From positions 62,001-126,000 of the forward strand of contig JAANDG010000139.1 of the NCBI GenBank assembly GCA_036852015.1: a DNA stretch of 64,000 bases, given 5' to 3'. Both the position numbers and the translations under genes were made by a program. Source of the stretch: Pelodera strongyloides. Taxonomy: Eukaryota; Nematoda; Chromadorea; Rhabditida; Rhabditidae. The first letter of the stretch is position 1, and the number at the start of each line of letters is the position of its first letter. Below the pieces are notes generated by a model. That model did not search any database. It was given only the letters and a program-made list of their open reading frames with translations, and was not told where the DNA came from. Below, piece by piece: positions 35,700-48,869 of this stretch.

Positions 35700-38600
35700 T
35701 TTCTTTCGTTATGAATGAAAATTTAACGCTTGTAATGTTTACAACTTAATTTTCCATCTTTCCAAGTGAGCAATGTCTGTAAAACAATGCTCAGCCCGTT
35801 ACTGTTAGTGTTTACAGAAATGTTCATTAATTTGACCTATATCTTTGGTTAGAGGCAAGGTCGTCGCAAGCAGTACCGATTCTTACGCCTAATTGTGTGG
35901 ATCGTCATACAAACGTAGCTGTTTGGAATCGCTGGTTTACGCTCTACGAAAATTTTTGGTGCTAACTGATAGTATTTCAAGCCTATCATGTGATTATTTC
36001 TTGATAAGTCATGAGGGCTCCTTTATATTTTATTATTTCATGGTTTCTACATCATAGTGTTTTTATCTTAAAAACTTCATTAGTACTTATTGTAGCTTTG
36101 TCACTTTACTAATTATACTTCACTCATAACTTTTTGAGAGCCTCGAAAATTTTCTGTTTCGCCGTCTCACTGATTGTTTGCCAGATGTATTTCAAAATTC
36201 GTAATTACGGAATATAGCGTAGTGTTAATTTCAAATTAACACTTACGCGACCATTTCAAATCTACCCAGCACAGTATTCAGCAGCAGGAGTACCGTACTC
36301 TTGATTTTTTCAAATCCGCGATCAATAAAACCGTCATCAACAGTTCCTACCAATCGATGGCAGTTGGTTCAGTCTGTTTTTGTGTCTGTTCGTGTCCATG
36401 CGTGTTGGTTTATTGCTCCGTTCCTATTATCCTTCAGTGTATGTTGCCTTTGTTTTGTTTTCAACGGATAATTCCTTTTCCCAATTCTCTGATTCTCTCT
36501 TTTAGGTTTACGCAGAATAGGATATTTGGCCGGCGCACGCTGTGCCGAACGACACGAGGATGCAGTCAGACGTTGCTGTTGACGGAAGGAAACTAGGACG
36601 CCAAGAGCCGAAGGACCTCACGCTGAATTGCTGTTGAAGGGAGGAAGCTGCAATGCATGGAGCTCAAGCTGGATCACTGCTCTCATAGGGTAAGTTGCAC
36701 GTGTTCTTTTATTGCTACATATCGGTGCTCTTTCATCCGTGTCGTTGGTCATGGGCAACCCATTTCCCCATTTGATGGCCATTCTTGAACAAGTGTTCTC
36801 TGGAGCCATCGTTAACGCTGACCATGTGGTCGAAAAATGGACAGTGACCGGCCACCAGATGTTCTTTTGCGAAAGCTATCATCCTTTTTGTAACTGGCAA
36901 GGACGGATTTTCCGTGGTCTGGGCTGTTTTTCTGTGGATTTTAATCTAACGGGGATCAAATACTGTGTATTTGGTTTCACTTTAACCTTTTGACCGGTCC
37001 ACAGGCCGTTACAAATTACCCGACGCTATTCCCCTTCCTCATGCTTGCTTTTGGTAAGCAAGTAAGGCTTAATCTATTTTCTTTCTTTCAGGCGAGGTCA
37101 GGAGCGGAGGACTGGAGCGTTGGCTAACTTGTCATGTTATGCACTGCTCTCGTGTAACATAATTCCCCACACGATTCCACGAACCAGACGATACGATTCG
37201 AAGACAGCTGCATCTTATCAACCGAGAGTTCCTAGCCCTACAATTCGACCTTATAACAAGTTTGTTGTCGATATTTTGATATTTAACCATACTGTTACGC
37301 CTTATTATTATTGAGAATTGCCCGACATACTGCATTGTGTTTATATTAGTCTATATCATGGTCGGGTATTATTGTAAAGCTGACGTTTCGCTCGAAACAA
37401 ATGTTTCACAGTTTTATATTTCTCTCTGAAGTATTGGTATCCCTGAAGCAAGGCACTGGTACCATTTTCGCAGTTCTTTGGTCGGGTAGATTGTATAGCT
37501 GACTGCGTTTCGCTTCGCTCATTCTGTTCATTCAGGATTCTCTCTTGTCCACATCTGTTGTCTTCTGGGCGTCTGGGCGTATCGGCACTCTAGTGGACGC
37601 AGCATGAACGAACACTAACGATATTGAGGTGTTTGGATAACGGTACTGTAACCGTCGATTCTTTGTGAGATTTGGTCGCGTCATAATTTTTATCTGCGTA
37701 TACGTTATGTTTATGATGCCGGTCGCTGTCATAATTTAATCGGTTGTTATCACTTATATTTTTGAATTCTAATCCGTGTCACCTTCAGATCGACGATGTT
37801 GAAGATTGTGTTTTCCAGCTTCTAACAAAATCGGCTGTCACGTTGGATGTACAGCTGATCAGAAGAAGATTAAAGCGATTATTGACCCGTTATTTTTAAT
37901 ATTGCATTCGTGAGGCATGTGGTATATTGTATCTGATTGTTATTCGTTCGAATGGTTCGGAATAAAAGAATTTGATGTTAAACAAGTCTTAGTATGCTTT
38001 TGGATGTTGCGGTATATCATATGTATTCCGTGTGCCTACTTGTGTTAATTTGTCAGTTGTGCATGCCAACACCAGTTCAGTCCTACCCTATCTGTCATTC
38101 CATGTATGCCACCGTTGTTTTGAGCATATGTACCTTTATGTTAGAAGTTAGTGTAATTTTGAATAGATCTCGGTAGTATTTCGTTAAAGTGTGTACTTTT
38201 TGTGAAGTATTTTTCAACACATTTATGTAGAGTCTTAGAATTAGGTTCTATTGGTACACAGTTTCATGTTTTCCTTTTCACATGAGTGAACTATGAGTTT
38301 GAGGCCTAAGGATATGCGGAGCGAGCCAGCGTTAAGTAAGCTAACCTCTTAACTGTGGGTTAGTAAGTTTCAACTGTTTTAAAACATTTTTATTTATAAA
38401 ATAAGTGAAATATAATATAGCACACTCAAATAGAATAGGACAAGGATAACTCCCATAACAACAAACTAATTTGAAAACTTGTTATTGAGTAACCTTTCTA
38501 CTAAGGCGCAATGGCAGCAATTAACATAAACTTTTCATGGGAGAATTAGTTTCATTAGATGCGAACGAGGTAAGATCGAAGATCCATTCTACAACTTTTG

Positions 38601-39030
38601 CTAGTACTTCACCCAAACTATGACTGTACGACGATAGAAGAGGAGAACGTGCGGGACTACAACCTTACTATATTACTCTACATATGGTAAAGCCCGTACA
38701 TTACAAAGGTAATACGATAACGGCAGGGAAAGCAGGCGCCTCGGAGGACCTCTAAGGAAGACAACACGAATTCGAGGCCCGGACAAAACATAAAAGTTAC
38801 AACGATGGGGACTGATTGTTAATTGGTTGATCGGTTGATTTGATAGCTGATCTCTCCAACTCCAGCAACAGTCTTCGAACAAGTAGTCGGACCTAAAGAA
38901 CAAAGATGATTTCAATTTAGTTAGGCTCAGTTGATGTGAATCAATACATCTAGACACATCCATGTAGTGAAGCTAGTATCGTGTTTTGTAATATGAGGCG
39001 GGGTCATTTGACTGAGTTCACAATACCCAC
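35700..39030. other. Intergenic, no convincing gene
   Basis: Between the tentative 5' end of the coiled-coil gene and the stop of the membrane-protein gene. Open stretches such as 36357-36596 and 36712-36993 (+) have no recognisable domain; a GTAAGT-like donor at about 36690 (+) could belong to an unrecognised spliced RNA. A short duplicated phrase (GGTCGGGTA.., GCTGAC.TTTCGCT) recurs at 37361 and 37480. Confidence 0.5.
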
Positions 39031-39031
39031 C

Positions 39032-42000
39032 TCACATTCCACCGCGTCCTCCGCGACCACGTCCTCTTCCGGCGCGGCCTCCTGGCCCATTGCGTGCGCC
39101 AATGACCTTGCCACTCGGCAACATCTTCTTTCCGGGCTGCGACTTCGGACGGCTCTCGCTCACATTCTTCTGTACGCTCTTCTGGGCACTCTTCTGGACG
39201 GTCTTCACAACACTCATCTGATCGACCTTCGGCGGCAGTACGGGCTTCTCAGTCTTCGGCGCCTGTGCGCTCTTCATCTCGGGGCGGGTTGCGGGTTTCA
39301 GCTCAGTCTTCTGTGCTGGTACATCGGGGTTTTTATCAGTGATCGGCGTCTTCACGGTCTTCGTCACACTCGTCGTCGCTCCGGTCTTCTTACCGACTCT
39401 TCGCAACTTCTTCGTGATCGTCTGCTGCAAATAATTCGTTAGGGTTTCAAGTTACTACATAGGAAATGGAAAACACCAAAAAAACACGGAACATGATCAT
39501 CGAAAAACCCGCTCATGATCCGTGTTTTTTTCGAACATAATCGACGATTTTCTTATGTATTATTTTTCAGATTTTAGTAAAAACCCGTGTTTTTTTGGTG
39601 CAGACACCAAATAAGCACGGAACTTGGTCGAAAAAAACACGGATCATCAGTGATCGGTGTTTTTTTGGAGCATGTTCGGGTTTTTCGTTGTGTTTTTTCA
39701 CAAAACCCGTGTTTTTTTCGTGTTTCCGTTTTCCTGTGTAGGTGCATTAGTGCCAACCGGATCTAGGGGTTCACACAATAAAATACCGTGCCAACCAATT
39801 TGTGTTGCTATCTTGACGGCTCCAAACCTAGAACAATACGGGGAAACCATTGGTGAACTTAGTGAACTAGTGCAAACCTTGGATTTCTTGGCCTTCTTGG
39901 TCTTCTTGGTGTGGGTCCCCCCCGACTTGGACTTCTTCACTTTCTTGATCTTCTTGGCGGCCCTCTTCAGTCTTTTGAGCTCGAAGCGCTCCGGTCGTGT
40001 CTTTCTTGTCTTGCCTTCTGCGAGACGTCGGATAACCCACTGCATGATCTTGTCCTCGTTCGAGTCAGCCTTCTTCTCCTCTTTCCTCCACGGGTTACAC
40101 AAATCTATAAATAGGTTAACATGTGATAAAATATCAATTGTTGGCTTTAGAATAGATAAAAGTATCGGGCTATATCGGCCGAAAACTTAGAAACTGTCCG
40201 CCTTGGCCCATACTGGCCTTTAAACTTCCAGACGACATTTTTCTAGGAAAGCCGACTCATCTCCGCCAGTTTGACCCATCTTACACTTTAGGTAGGGTGA
40301 AGGGTTCCAGGCCGGAGGCGAACCACCGACCTGCCCCCCCCCCCCCCCCACGAAGAATACCCCCCAACCAGGCTGGTTCCGGTGAAAAATAGGAAAGTAA
40401 ATGAGAGAATCGTGTACTTACTGTGCCCCCACAGATAGAGGAATGCCATAAACAGAGGAAGCCAACTCGCGTGAAACAATAAAGCCGGTGTTGCGTAGTG
40501 GGAAAAGACGCTGTAATAGGTAGGATTGGGTGTAAATCGGACCGTCAAATTAACTGCGTATTGGCCTTGGCCACGAATCTGTGCCTTCTCCGGAGATTAT
40601 TTTCCAGTTTGAGTATGTCTACATATCGGAATTGCAAGGTACGCTACTTTTTTTTACGAAATGTCGCCGACTCGATATCAAACATTTTCCAGCTTCCAGT
40701 AGTTGCAAGAAATGGATTTGCGCCTTTTGACATAATTCACTGCATTTTTTTCTGAGTATAATAGGTTACAGGATTCGTATAAAATTCATTAAAGAATGCC
40801 GTCAAAATCGAGGAGTGAACTCACCGCAGCTGCTCAACGTAGTAGTCGAATTGTCCATACCTGTCCTGCAAATGGAGGGCATCCATCACAGAATTTATGC
40901 TGAAATTGAAATATTTTTTGGTGCGTGTTGGTGATACCAGCGATGGCCATTCTAAACCAAACGATTGGTGGTTCGGTGAAGCACTGCAAGCAAAATATCG
41001 CATCGCGGCATCGCCTAGCTACTCAATCTTGTTTGTGGGCTGCAGACCTGCAGACAGAAAGCGAGAACTGCAATCAACGAACTATTTGAATTGGGTTATA
41101 TATATTACCTCGCGGTAAGGCAAAGCTTTTCCCACGCGGCTTCGTCCCCGTCCAGACTCTTCATTACTTTATCGTAGAGGATTCGGTCGGCCGTGGAGTT
41201 GCAGAAGTTTTTCCAGCAGTTTTCACACTGCTGGCGAATTTTCACGAACCAGTCCAAGTTCGCATTTTTCACCTAGAATATTAGAGATGTCATGGCGGCC
41301 AAGAGTTTTTGCTTTTGTTGGTGTGACACCGAACCGTGCGGCTTACACTTTTACACTTTCCATTAAGATTTTACTTGAGAAAACTGACTATTTTGCGACT
41401 TGTTAGTTGTTCGATTTTAGCCGGTGGAAGTTGTAATTACTTAGCACATCATTTTCTTCGATTATTCGGGTAATCTGCTGCTGTTCTGTTTTAGTTATTA
41501 CACTGACTATACTACATGGAAGTAAAAGAGAGTCGCAAGCTAACTACATATATTTACATTTTAGTCAAACTAGTTGATCTAATTATACAGATACCTTGAC
41601 AGTAGTTTTAGTCTGGTTCTGATTTGGTGTTTGCAGTCTAGGCGGTTTTGGTGCTTATACAGTAGTCTCTACTACTTTGGTGCTTACAGTAGCCTCTATA
41701 GTCTGTTTTGTAGTTTCCAGTCCGCTTTGGTGCTTACTGTAGGTAGTCTCTGGTGTGTTTTGATTCTTACAGTGGCCTGCTATGTTTAAGTGCTTACGGT
41801 AGTCTCTAGTACGATTTCCTACTTACAATAGTCTCTAGTTCTGTTTTAGTTCCTAAACTAGTCTTGTCTTGTTGCTTACAGGACTAACATGCTTGTCTAG
41901 TCTGTTTTGGTACTTATAGTGGTCTCAGTCTGTTGCTTACAATAGTCTTTGCGCGGTTTTGTTTCTTTGAAAACATTAAGGGCAATCACAATTCTATCAG

Positions 42001-45000
42001 TGCATTAAAATTTTTTGAATTGATGGCCGAAAGGTTTCGTGGGTTAGTGCGAACTCGCCACTTCCATTTCTTCCATCCATTTTCCATCACTAAGTATGTA
42101 ACGTCTACTAGCTACAGTTCTACACCTAGACGTTAACATGAGAAACTATTCTAAATAAACTAAAAGCGGTTTCTTACAATTCGCATATTGTCGATGAGGA
42201 AGCGGTCTAGACAGGTGCCCTCCTTAATATCCGACAGTGCCCAGCTGATCGCGGATTCGTGCGTGAGGAAGATTTGGTCGTCGATGCCCTTGCAACCTCC
42301 ACACGGTTCGCAGAATGATAGTATCCACTAAACTGATGTTTTTAGATATATGCGTTGTAATGTAAAGACAGAATTTACGGCGGTATGTGCGTAAGGGCTC
42401 TTTGGTTTTAATGTTGGTGAACATTCTCAGCAATGATTTACCACAATCCTCCTCTCTGTGTTCGTTTTTGTACGTCTGTATCAGCAGTGTTGTACACTAC
42501 CTATGTTGGGTTTTTTTTTCACGCTGACACATTGGTTCACTAATTTCACTTACATCACAGTCCTCCGATTCGTTTTCTTCTGCCAAGAAGTAGTGAAGAC
42601 TTCCCGTGTACTGAAATGTTTTGGCAATTGATAATTACTTATGTGATCTGCTGATTAGAAGCCAAATTCTTTGCCGCATGTTTTTACATTTGATCTACCC
42701 CCTGTCTGATTGAGAATGGCGGTATGCTATTGCACTGAGAACCGATGGGTTGCACGCCGCACCATTTCGGGACACAAAATGCGCGACGAAAAGGAATGGG
42801 ATGCAGGATGCGCCTAATAGAAATGGGACGCAAAATGCGGCGGCGTTTTTGAAAGCGTTCGGAGGATCTGCCCAGTTGTACCAATATTTTTCCGCTCGAA
42901 CAGGTCTCACATGCATTGTTTGGTCGAGTGCTCTAAGGCGCTGTTTAGAGAAAGTATTTAATTAGGAGTGTATGTTCAAGTCGAACACCCAGCTTTCTTT
43001 TTGCACGTACAGCGATTCTCTCACCATTTCCGCACCTTTCGGCTGGGGGGGGGGGGGGGGGGGTTCACGCAACAGTTTGGGGTGTTTCCGACACCAAAAC
43101 GGCAACCAGAGTCAGTGAAAAAAAACGTTTTCTTTGCGCATCAAATTCTTTTGTGGGAAAACTCCCAAACTGTTGTCGGGTAAAAATGTAGAATACTACC
43201 CCAGTGTAGTATACTACCCAAATCGGGAATATACTACCCCACAACAAGGGGGTAGTATTTTTTCGAAAAAATATTCTGCACAAATACTACCCCAAAATGT
43301 AAAAATACTACCCCCAGTTACGAAAACTTCCCCAGGTTATGGGGTAGTAAAATCCCTAAAATGGGGTAGCATATTCCCTAAAATGGGGTAGTCATGTAAA
43401 ATGGGGTAGCCAAGTAGTCCGCTCAGGTAAACATTTACAACACTACCCCATTTTCGAAAAATACTACCACCACTTGGAAAAATACTACTCCTATTTCGGT
43501 AGAACACTACCCCCGGAAATTTTTTGCAAAATACTACCCCAACATAAAACACAGCAGATGGGGTAGTCATGTAAAATAGGTGGGGTAGCCATGTAAAATA
43601 AGTGGGGTAGCCATGTAAAATAAGTGGGGTAGTCATGGGGTAGTCATGTAAACTAGGGGGGTAGTCATGTTAAATAGTGGGGTAGGTGGGTAGTCATGTT
43701 AAATAAGTGGGGTAGTCATGTTAAACTAGGTGGGGTAGTCATGTTAAATAAGTGGGGTATTCATGTAAAATAGTGGGGTAGTCATGTTAAATAAGTGGGG
43801 TAGTCATGTAAAATAAGTGGGGTAGTCATGTTAAATAAGTGGGGGTAGTCATGTAAAATAAGTGGGGTAGTCATGTAAAATAAGTTGGGGGTAGTCATGT
43901 AAATAAGTTCGGGGGTAGTCATGTAAAATAAGTTGGGGGTAGTCATGTAAAATAAGTTCGGGGGTAGTCATGTAAAATAAGTTGGGGGTAGTATTCTACA
44001 ATGGGGTAGTATATTTTCCGGGGTAGCATATTGCAGGGGTAGTATTTTCCCATGTGGTAGCATATTTTATTTTGGGGTAGTATATTTGCAAAATGGGGTA
44101 GTGTTCTACACTTCTACCCTGTTGTCGCGTGCAACTCGAGTTTCGTTGTGATAGCAAGTATAGGATTTAGTAGTTGGTAGTGTAGCCTTAAATGAAGTTG
44201 TGAATTAGGCATGTGTGTGGCCTCACCTGTGGAAAGTTCGAACATCCAAATCCAAGAGCCGTCGCCTTTTTCAAGACCGAGACAAACAGCTCCTGCAAAA
44301 GTAAACCACATATAAGGCTTAATAAGGACTTAATAAGAAGCTATTTTATTGATCCATTAGATGTACCTAAACATTGATACTCTGTTTATGGGGAACTATA
44401 TGGATATATGAGTTTAAGCCAAACTCTTAGTTTTAATTGCAGAATTGCCCGGCTAGGGTCGCGTATCACACTATATGCGTAACACAAAAAAACATGCTCA
44501 TGTTTGGCACTCGTCATAAGCAAACTTTGAAACTGTACCCTTGAATAAAGCTGACCTCTGCCATCAATTCCTAAGCTTTGAACATTGCATTGAATAAAGG
44601 TGCAAGCTCTTGATGCGTAAAAGATTTATTTATGCACGAATGATTTAAGTCTCATGCGCGGTTATTCTTTTTTCCGTACCCCAATTCAAAATTGTCTTTC
44701 CAGCTATCTTTTTTTAATTCGGCTCGGCTGCGAAGCACGTTGCACGTTTCTTTTTTCAGGAATCTGCTACTATGTCAAGAAGATATTATGCCAACCTATG
44801 ACTGGCGTAGCGAATCATTGTTATTGGAGTCTTAGAAACTTCGAAGGACGTAGGTAGGTGCTTTTTTCGATCTGGTACGTGTTTTTTCTTTGCGCGATTG
44901 AGGGGTTGAAGACTTGAAGATTGTTTCCAGTGCTTGCGTAGTAAAAATACTACTTTCCTGTTCGGACAAGTGCTTTTAAACGAGCGTGATACTCAATTTT

Positions 45001-48000
45001 GGTACAGATTGGAAATTCGTAGTGACATATAGTGTTATTTATCGAGTGACGTTATTTAATGGGAATTCGGCATTGTTCAGCAGTTTTACTTGCAGGCAGA
45101 TCGGTCAGTGACAAGGTCAGTCATATTTACAGGAATGATTTTCCCTAGTATTGAGTAACACGCATACAATCAATGACCACTGGTGCGAACTTTACTTGTT
45201 CATTCTCAATTATTACTTTAATTGCTTAGTATTGCAGGCCCAGAAACGGAAGGAGGAGGAGTGTAGAGATCGATCGATGAAAAGCGTTATTGGACGCTGA
45301 AGGATTTCCCCCCAAGTGTTTTGAAGGAAATATCGTAGGACATTTTCTACTTTTGCTGCTCATTAGTATCAAATTTATACTCTCTTTATTGTAGTGATAT
45401 TTCTGGGGTATAGATCCGTCGATAAGAACTAGTATTTTGTTTAGTTATAATTTATAGTTACGCCCACCCCGCGCTTTCTACCGCAATCACACAAATGTCT
45501 GGCTTTCAAAAAGTTGTGTTGTGTACATCATTTGTTGTTTTTCATGTTGTATCTGACTATCATAGTACGGTAGATCGTTTCAAGTTTCATTTAACAGAGT
45601 TAAGTGATATGTGTCATTTCCAATTTCCCCTTGATCACTTTTTACTTACTTGAATGTTTCTAAATTCAGTCAACTAGTCCAACTGCAATATAAGTCGGGT
45701 TTGGAATGCGCTCCAGTATACCGTATACACAAACTAAAATGTGCAAGATAAACTGATCGAGGCCGGCTGATAATGAAACTTGAAACGATCTACCGTAGTC
45801 ATCATAGTCAGATACAACGTTGAATACATCACCTTTTGTTCTCTTTTGCGCTTTTGCCTTAGAGGTTTTAGACAGACCGTGTGGTAGCAAAATACTTGTG
45901 GACTATTGAGTTCGAGTTGGATAGTGAGACAAGTGAGTTTAGCATGTATTTGGCATTCATGCGGTGATAGCTATATTTACTTCCTGAGGTATTGTAGTAT
46001 TTAATTGTTGTTTCATTTATAACGTTATTGTGCGAAATTTGTAGTCAGGGTGCCACCACAGTAGTATTTTTTTCCACATCGGGTAGCGGTAAATGTTATG
46101 ATAAGATTTGTACATGTTTACGCCTTGACGAGGATTATTTTCTTTGTCTTAATGTAGTTTTCCCTGTAACAATGTTAATGACCTTTGTTAGCTTCTAATC
46201 CAAATATTCCATCATTATTGATTTTTTTCTTGTGTAGATTAGTTCACAGATTCTTCCGAAAAGTACTACGCCACCTAACCTATGTTTTGTCTAGTGATAC
46301 TTTTGTTTCAGAATTTCATTCAGTCACTATTTTACATGCTCCATTTTGCCACTGTGGGAACGAACATTTGTTATAAAAAAACAGCTAGCTTTTTTGATAC
46401 AGTGGCAATTTTTCCATTAAAATGCGTCGTTTTAATCATTTTTTCTTACACTTATTGTCTGCTATATTTTTTATGGAAACTGCAAGTCGTGTGTTCGTAA
46501 GATTTTCATTTATTTGTATAAGAGTAGTAAATAATAATATAGTTATCGCCTCCTATTTACGGCAATTTGTTGTAATGCGGCATGACATTCTAGTTTCTAA
46601 TTTGTTCGTTTTTTTCATGAAATCGATTTTTGTGTATGCAGGCAGTCTAATCTTACGGCCAGCGTTGGAAACGTGGATAATGAGTTGTGCTAATTCTTCT
46701 CATCGCACATTTTGCAAAAGCATTTCCGAGATCATGGTTCTGCTACCTTTTTGCTAAGAATACTGTGCTGGATTCAGAATATGAAACTGAATTCCATCAC
46801 ATGGATTCAGGTTGGGAGAAATGTGAGAGTTCCAAAATGGAGTGTCCTTTCTGCATATAGAGCGCGTCCCATAAATATAAGGTCACCAAAAAAACGTGTC
46901 AAAGAGGCTGTTTTTCGCATCAAGTATTGCTGTTTAGTATTTCTCACCCAATCATTGTCCGGTTGAAGTGGTGGGAGAACATTTCTGCGTTTTCCAACGC
47001 AAACGATTTTCCCGGTCTCGTTGTATTGTTTCGGGTCGATCTTCATTGTCTCCATGGTATCGGTCGTAATCGTGTCCTTAAGGTTGCCGCATCGAGGGTC
47101 TGAAAACAAAAAGTGTTTTATATCGAACTTGCATGAAACGAATGTGTTGATATATTTAATTCTATGCCTTAAAGCGAATTAGCGGTCGGTCTCAACAAAA
47201 AAATACAAAAAGAGGAGGAGTAAACAACCGTGCGTTGACCACCGTTTTCAAACCACCGTTTTACTAGCCGAATTCAAAATATTTTGTCAACATTTCGTCA
47301 TTTGGATGCTGCGGTATGCGTGATCATTTGAAAAGGCCATCCCTCGATTTTTCCAGGGCCGTGCTAGTATTAAAATCGGCAAATCGCCTGAAGCGAATTT
47401 TCCCATACAAAATCGCAAAATATGGTTGTTTGAGAACATTTTTGTGCAAGATGCCCTTATTTGTTTGTGTTTTTATGTTTATTTTCGTTTATAACTTTTT
47501 TCAAACTATTTTTGGTGAAAAAACCCCAAACCGGGTGGTATTTCGCTTTAAGGCGAAATACCGGCCGATTTTTAAAACGCATCTGAATTCCCACGTATTT
47601 ATGCTAATCAGCTCGAATTTAGCACGATTTTTTATTCTAGTTCATGTTCATTTGCATACACTGCAGTACGAATTCTAGTGTTCTCGATGTGTTTCAAACA
47701 CCGGCCGGTAATTCACTTTAACACTAAACAGGCAAACTACATAATTGCCGAAGAAGCCACAGAAGAAAACCGTCGTTGGCCCGTCACCAATTGTATTTTA
47801 CAAGAAAAAACACCTGGTAACTGGTTCACGACCATTTTAATACCATTCGATGACGGTTTTCGATGAAACTTGGTCACCAAATGCGCTGCATCACGAAAAA
47901 ACGAGTGAACCGTCACCAAATGGGCTCCTATCTCCTATGTAATGATAGTGTCTCGAACATGATCAAATTACCGTAGTTATCCACTGTCCCGACACCATCC

Positions 48001-48056
48001 ACTGCTTTGGCACAAAACAAAGCGACGACGAGAGCAATTAAGAACCTTGCCCGCAT
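39032..48056 (-). CDS. Type I membrane protein with Cys-rich ectodomain and Lys/RGG cytoplasmic tail, 488 aa
   Basis: Ten exons: 48056-47972, 47099-46948, 44292-44227, 42610-42554, 42327-42178, 41272-41109, 40865-40825, 40553-40422, 40104-39878, 39424-39032; 1467 bp, all phases matched, stop TGA 39034-39032. Residues 1-18 (MRARFLIALVVALFCAKA) are a signal peptide. The ectodomain has about 13 Cys, including CEPCGGC and CENCWKNFC, and several N-glycosylation sequons (NET, NES, NST, NLT). Residues about 259-280 (ATPALLFHASWLPLFMAFLY) form one membrane helix. The tail is strongly basic: KRLKRAAKKIKKVKKSK, then a K/Q/T/P-rich stretch, ending in GGRAGRGRGRGGRGGM. An acceptor-like TTTAG directly precedes the ATG. 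RGG/RG tails normally belong to RNA-binding proteins, so their place on a membrane protein is odd. Introns carry two foldback elements. I do not recognise the ectodomain. Exon 40865-40825 is the weakest call, being set by phase alone. Confidence 0.72.
39463..39737. mobile_element. Foldback element 1 (AAAAACACGG repeats)
   Basis: Arms are made of short repeats AAAAACACGG.. on the left and CCGTGTTTTTTT on the right, ending GGAAATGGAAAACACC and GTGTTTCCGTTTTCC. In the intron between the last two exons of the membrane-protein gene. Confidence 0.72.
43160..44130. mobile_element. Foldback element 2 (GGGGTAGT repeats)
   Basis: Left arm built of ACTACCCC units, right arm of GGGGTAGT units. The largest part (43560-44000) is a tandem array of GGGGTAGTCATGTAAAATAA with G-run length changes. 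Terminal blocks GTCGGGTAAAAATGTAGAA and TTCTACACTTCTACCCTG are inverted. In an intron of the membrane-protein gene. Confidence 0.82.
45480..45822. mobile_element. Inverted-repeat element in intron 2 of the membrane-protein gene
   Basis: Arm 45544-45591 (TGTTGTATCTGACTATCATA / GTACGGTAGATCGTTTCAAG) is repeated inverted at 45772-45818 with few differences, around a 180-bp centre. Confidence 0.72.
47548..47721. mobile_element. MITE family 1 copy with adjoining half-end
   Basis: TTAAGGCGAAATACCGGCCG at the left and CCGGCCGGTAATTCACTTTAA at the right. Directly left of it (47529-47551) is another right-hand end, ACCGGGTGGTATTTCGCTTTAA, suggesting two insertions sharing one TTAA. In intron 1 of the membrane-protein gene. 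Confidence 0.72.
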
Positions 48057-48064
48057 CTAAATGT
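48057..48064 (-). promoter_or_regulatory. Possible trans-splice (spliced-leader) acceptor before the membrane-protein start
   Basis: AACATTTAG directly precedes the ATG at 48056 in gene sense. A 3' splice site at the very start of the first coding exon, with no upstream exon seen, fits leader trans-splicing but could also be a cis acceptor from an unseen 5' UTR exon. Confidence 0.4.
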
Positions 48065-48611
48065 TATGTTTTAAGGTTGAACAAGCAGGAGGAGTAAGAT
48101 AAAACAGTTCCGAATATGCGACGTTTTACTTGGGAATTACAAAAACAAAGTATGTAAACGGGATATGCAGCAATGCAATGTCACAACAATACTTGAGCTA
48201 GTATGGAGAACCTAAATGACAGAACAAAACGCTTATATTTTTTTTTGCATTTTTGCATAAACGTCGCATGCTAATTCACATGTCACATGCTAATTAGATC
48301 CCTTGGCGCTTGGGCTCTTAGCGCGCCGCAATTCTTGATTCGTACCCAAGAGATACGTTTCAGAGGCCAGATAAGGCTATCAAATGGTTGTAGAAATGTA
48401 TATAGGCTATATAATGTTGTTTGTGCCTAATATAGAATAGGACAACAGATAAAAAAATAGGAACATGCTCAATTCTATATGTATCCACAGACTTTTGGGA
48501 CTATTTTTCATGTGTGGTACTCTTTTATGGTAATTATAGATGTTTATAAATAGCATGTATATGAAATGTCCAAATTGGCATATTTTTGAGCATTTACTGT
48601 GTTCTTCATAA

Positions 48612-48765
48612 GGCACAAAGCCCTGTTTTTCTTAATCTCTCTGTTTATCTTAAAAGTTATACTTCTTATGTCCGTCCAATCTTCGAATACGCTTCAACAG
48701 TTTGGTCTCCTTATTCTAAAAACGAAATCCTCTTGAACGAGTGCAAAATCGTCCTCTAGAGTGGA
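48612..48765 (+). mobile_element. Short non-LTR retrotransposon fragment (reverse transcriptase C-terminal part)
   Basis: Open stretch reading YLKSYTSYVRPIFEYASTVW then SPYSKNEI, like the YRP.LEYAS.VW.P block of CR1/Jockey-type reverse transcriptases. Only about 50 codons remain, with a frame break after KNEI. Confidence 0.65.
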
Positions 48766-48869
48766 ACGGTTGACGGTCTTCGGTAATTAACTAAAACATC
48801 TCGTTGAATGTTTTAAGAGTGTCCGAGGTTTTGGGTTGCATAAACACCGTGTGCTCTATAGAATGCTCA

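Noticed and set aside
36357..36993. Two plus-strand open frames as genes
   Set aside because: No recognisable domain, and no supporting splice structure or start context.
42750..42900. Basic open frames at an ATGGGACGCA.. repeat
   Set aside because: Composition comes from a short imperfect repeat (GGGAC.CAAAATGCG); no splice borders or conservation support a gene.
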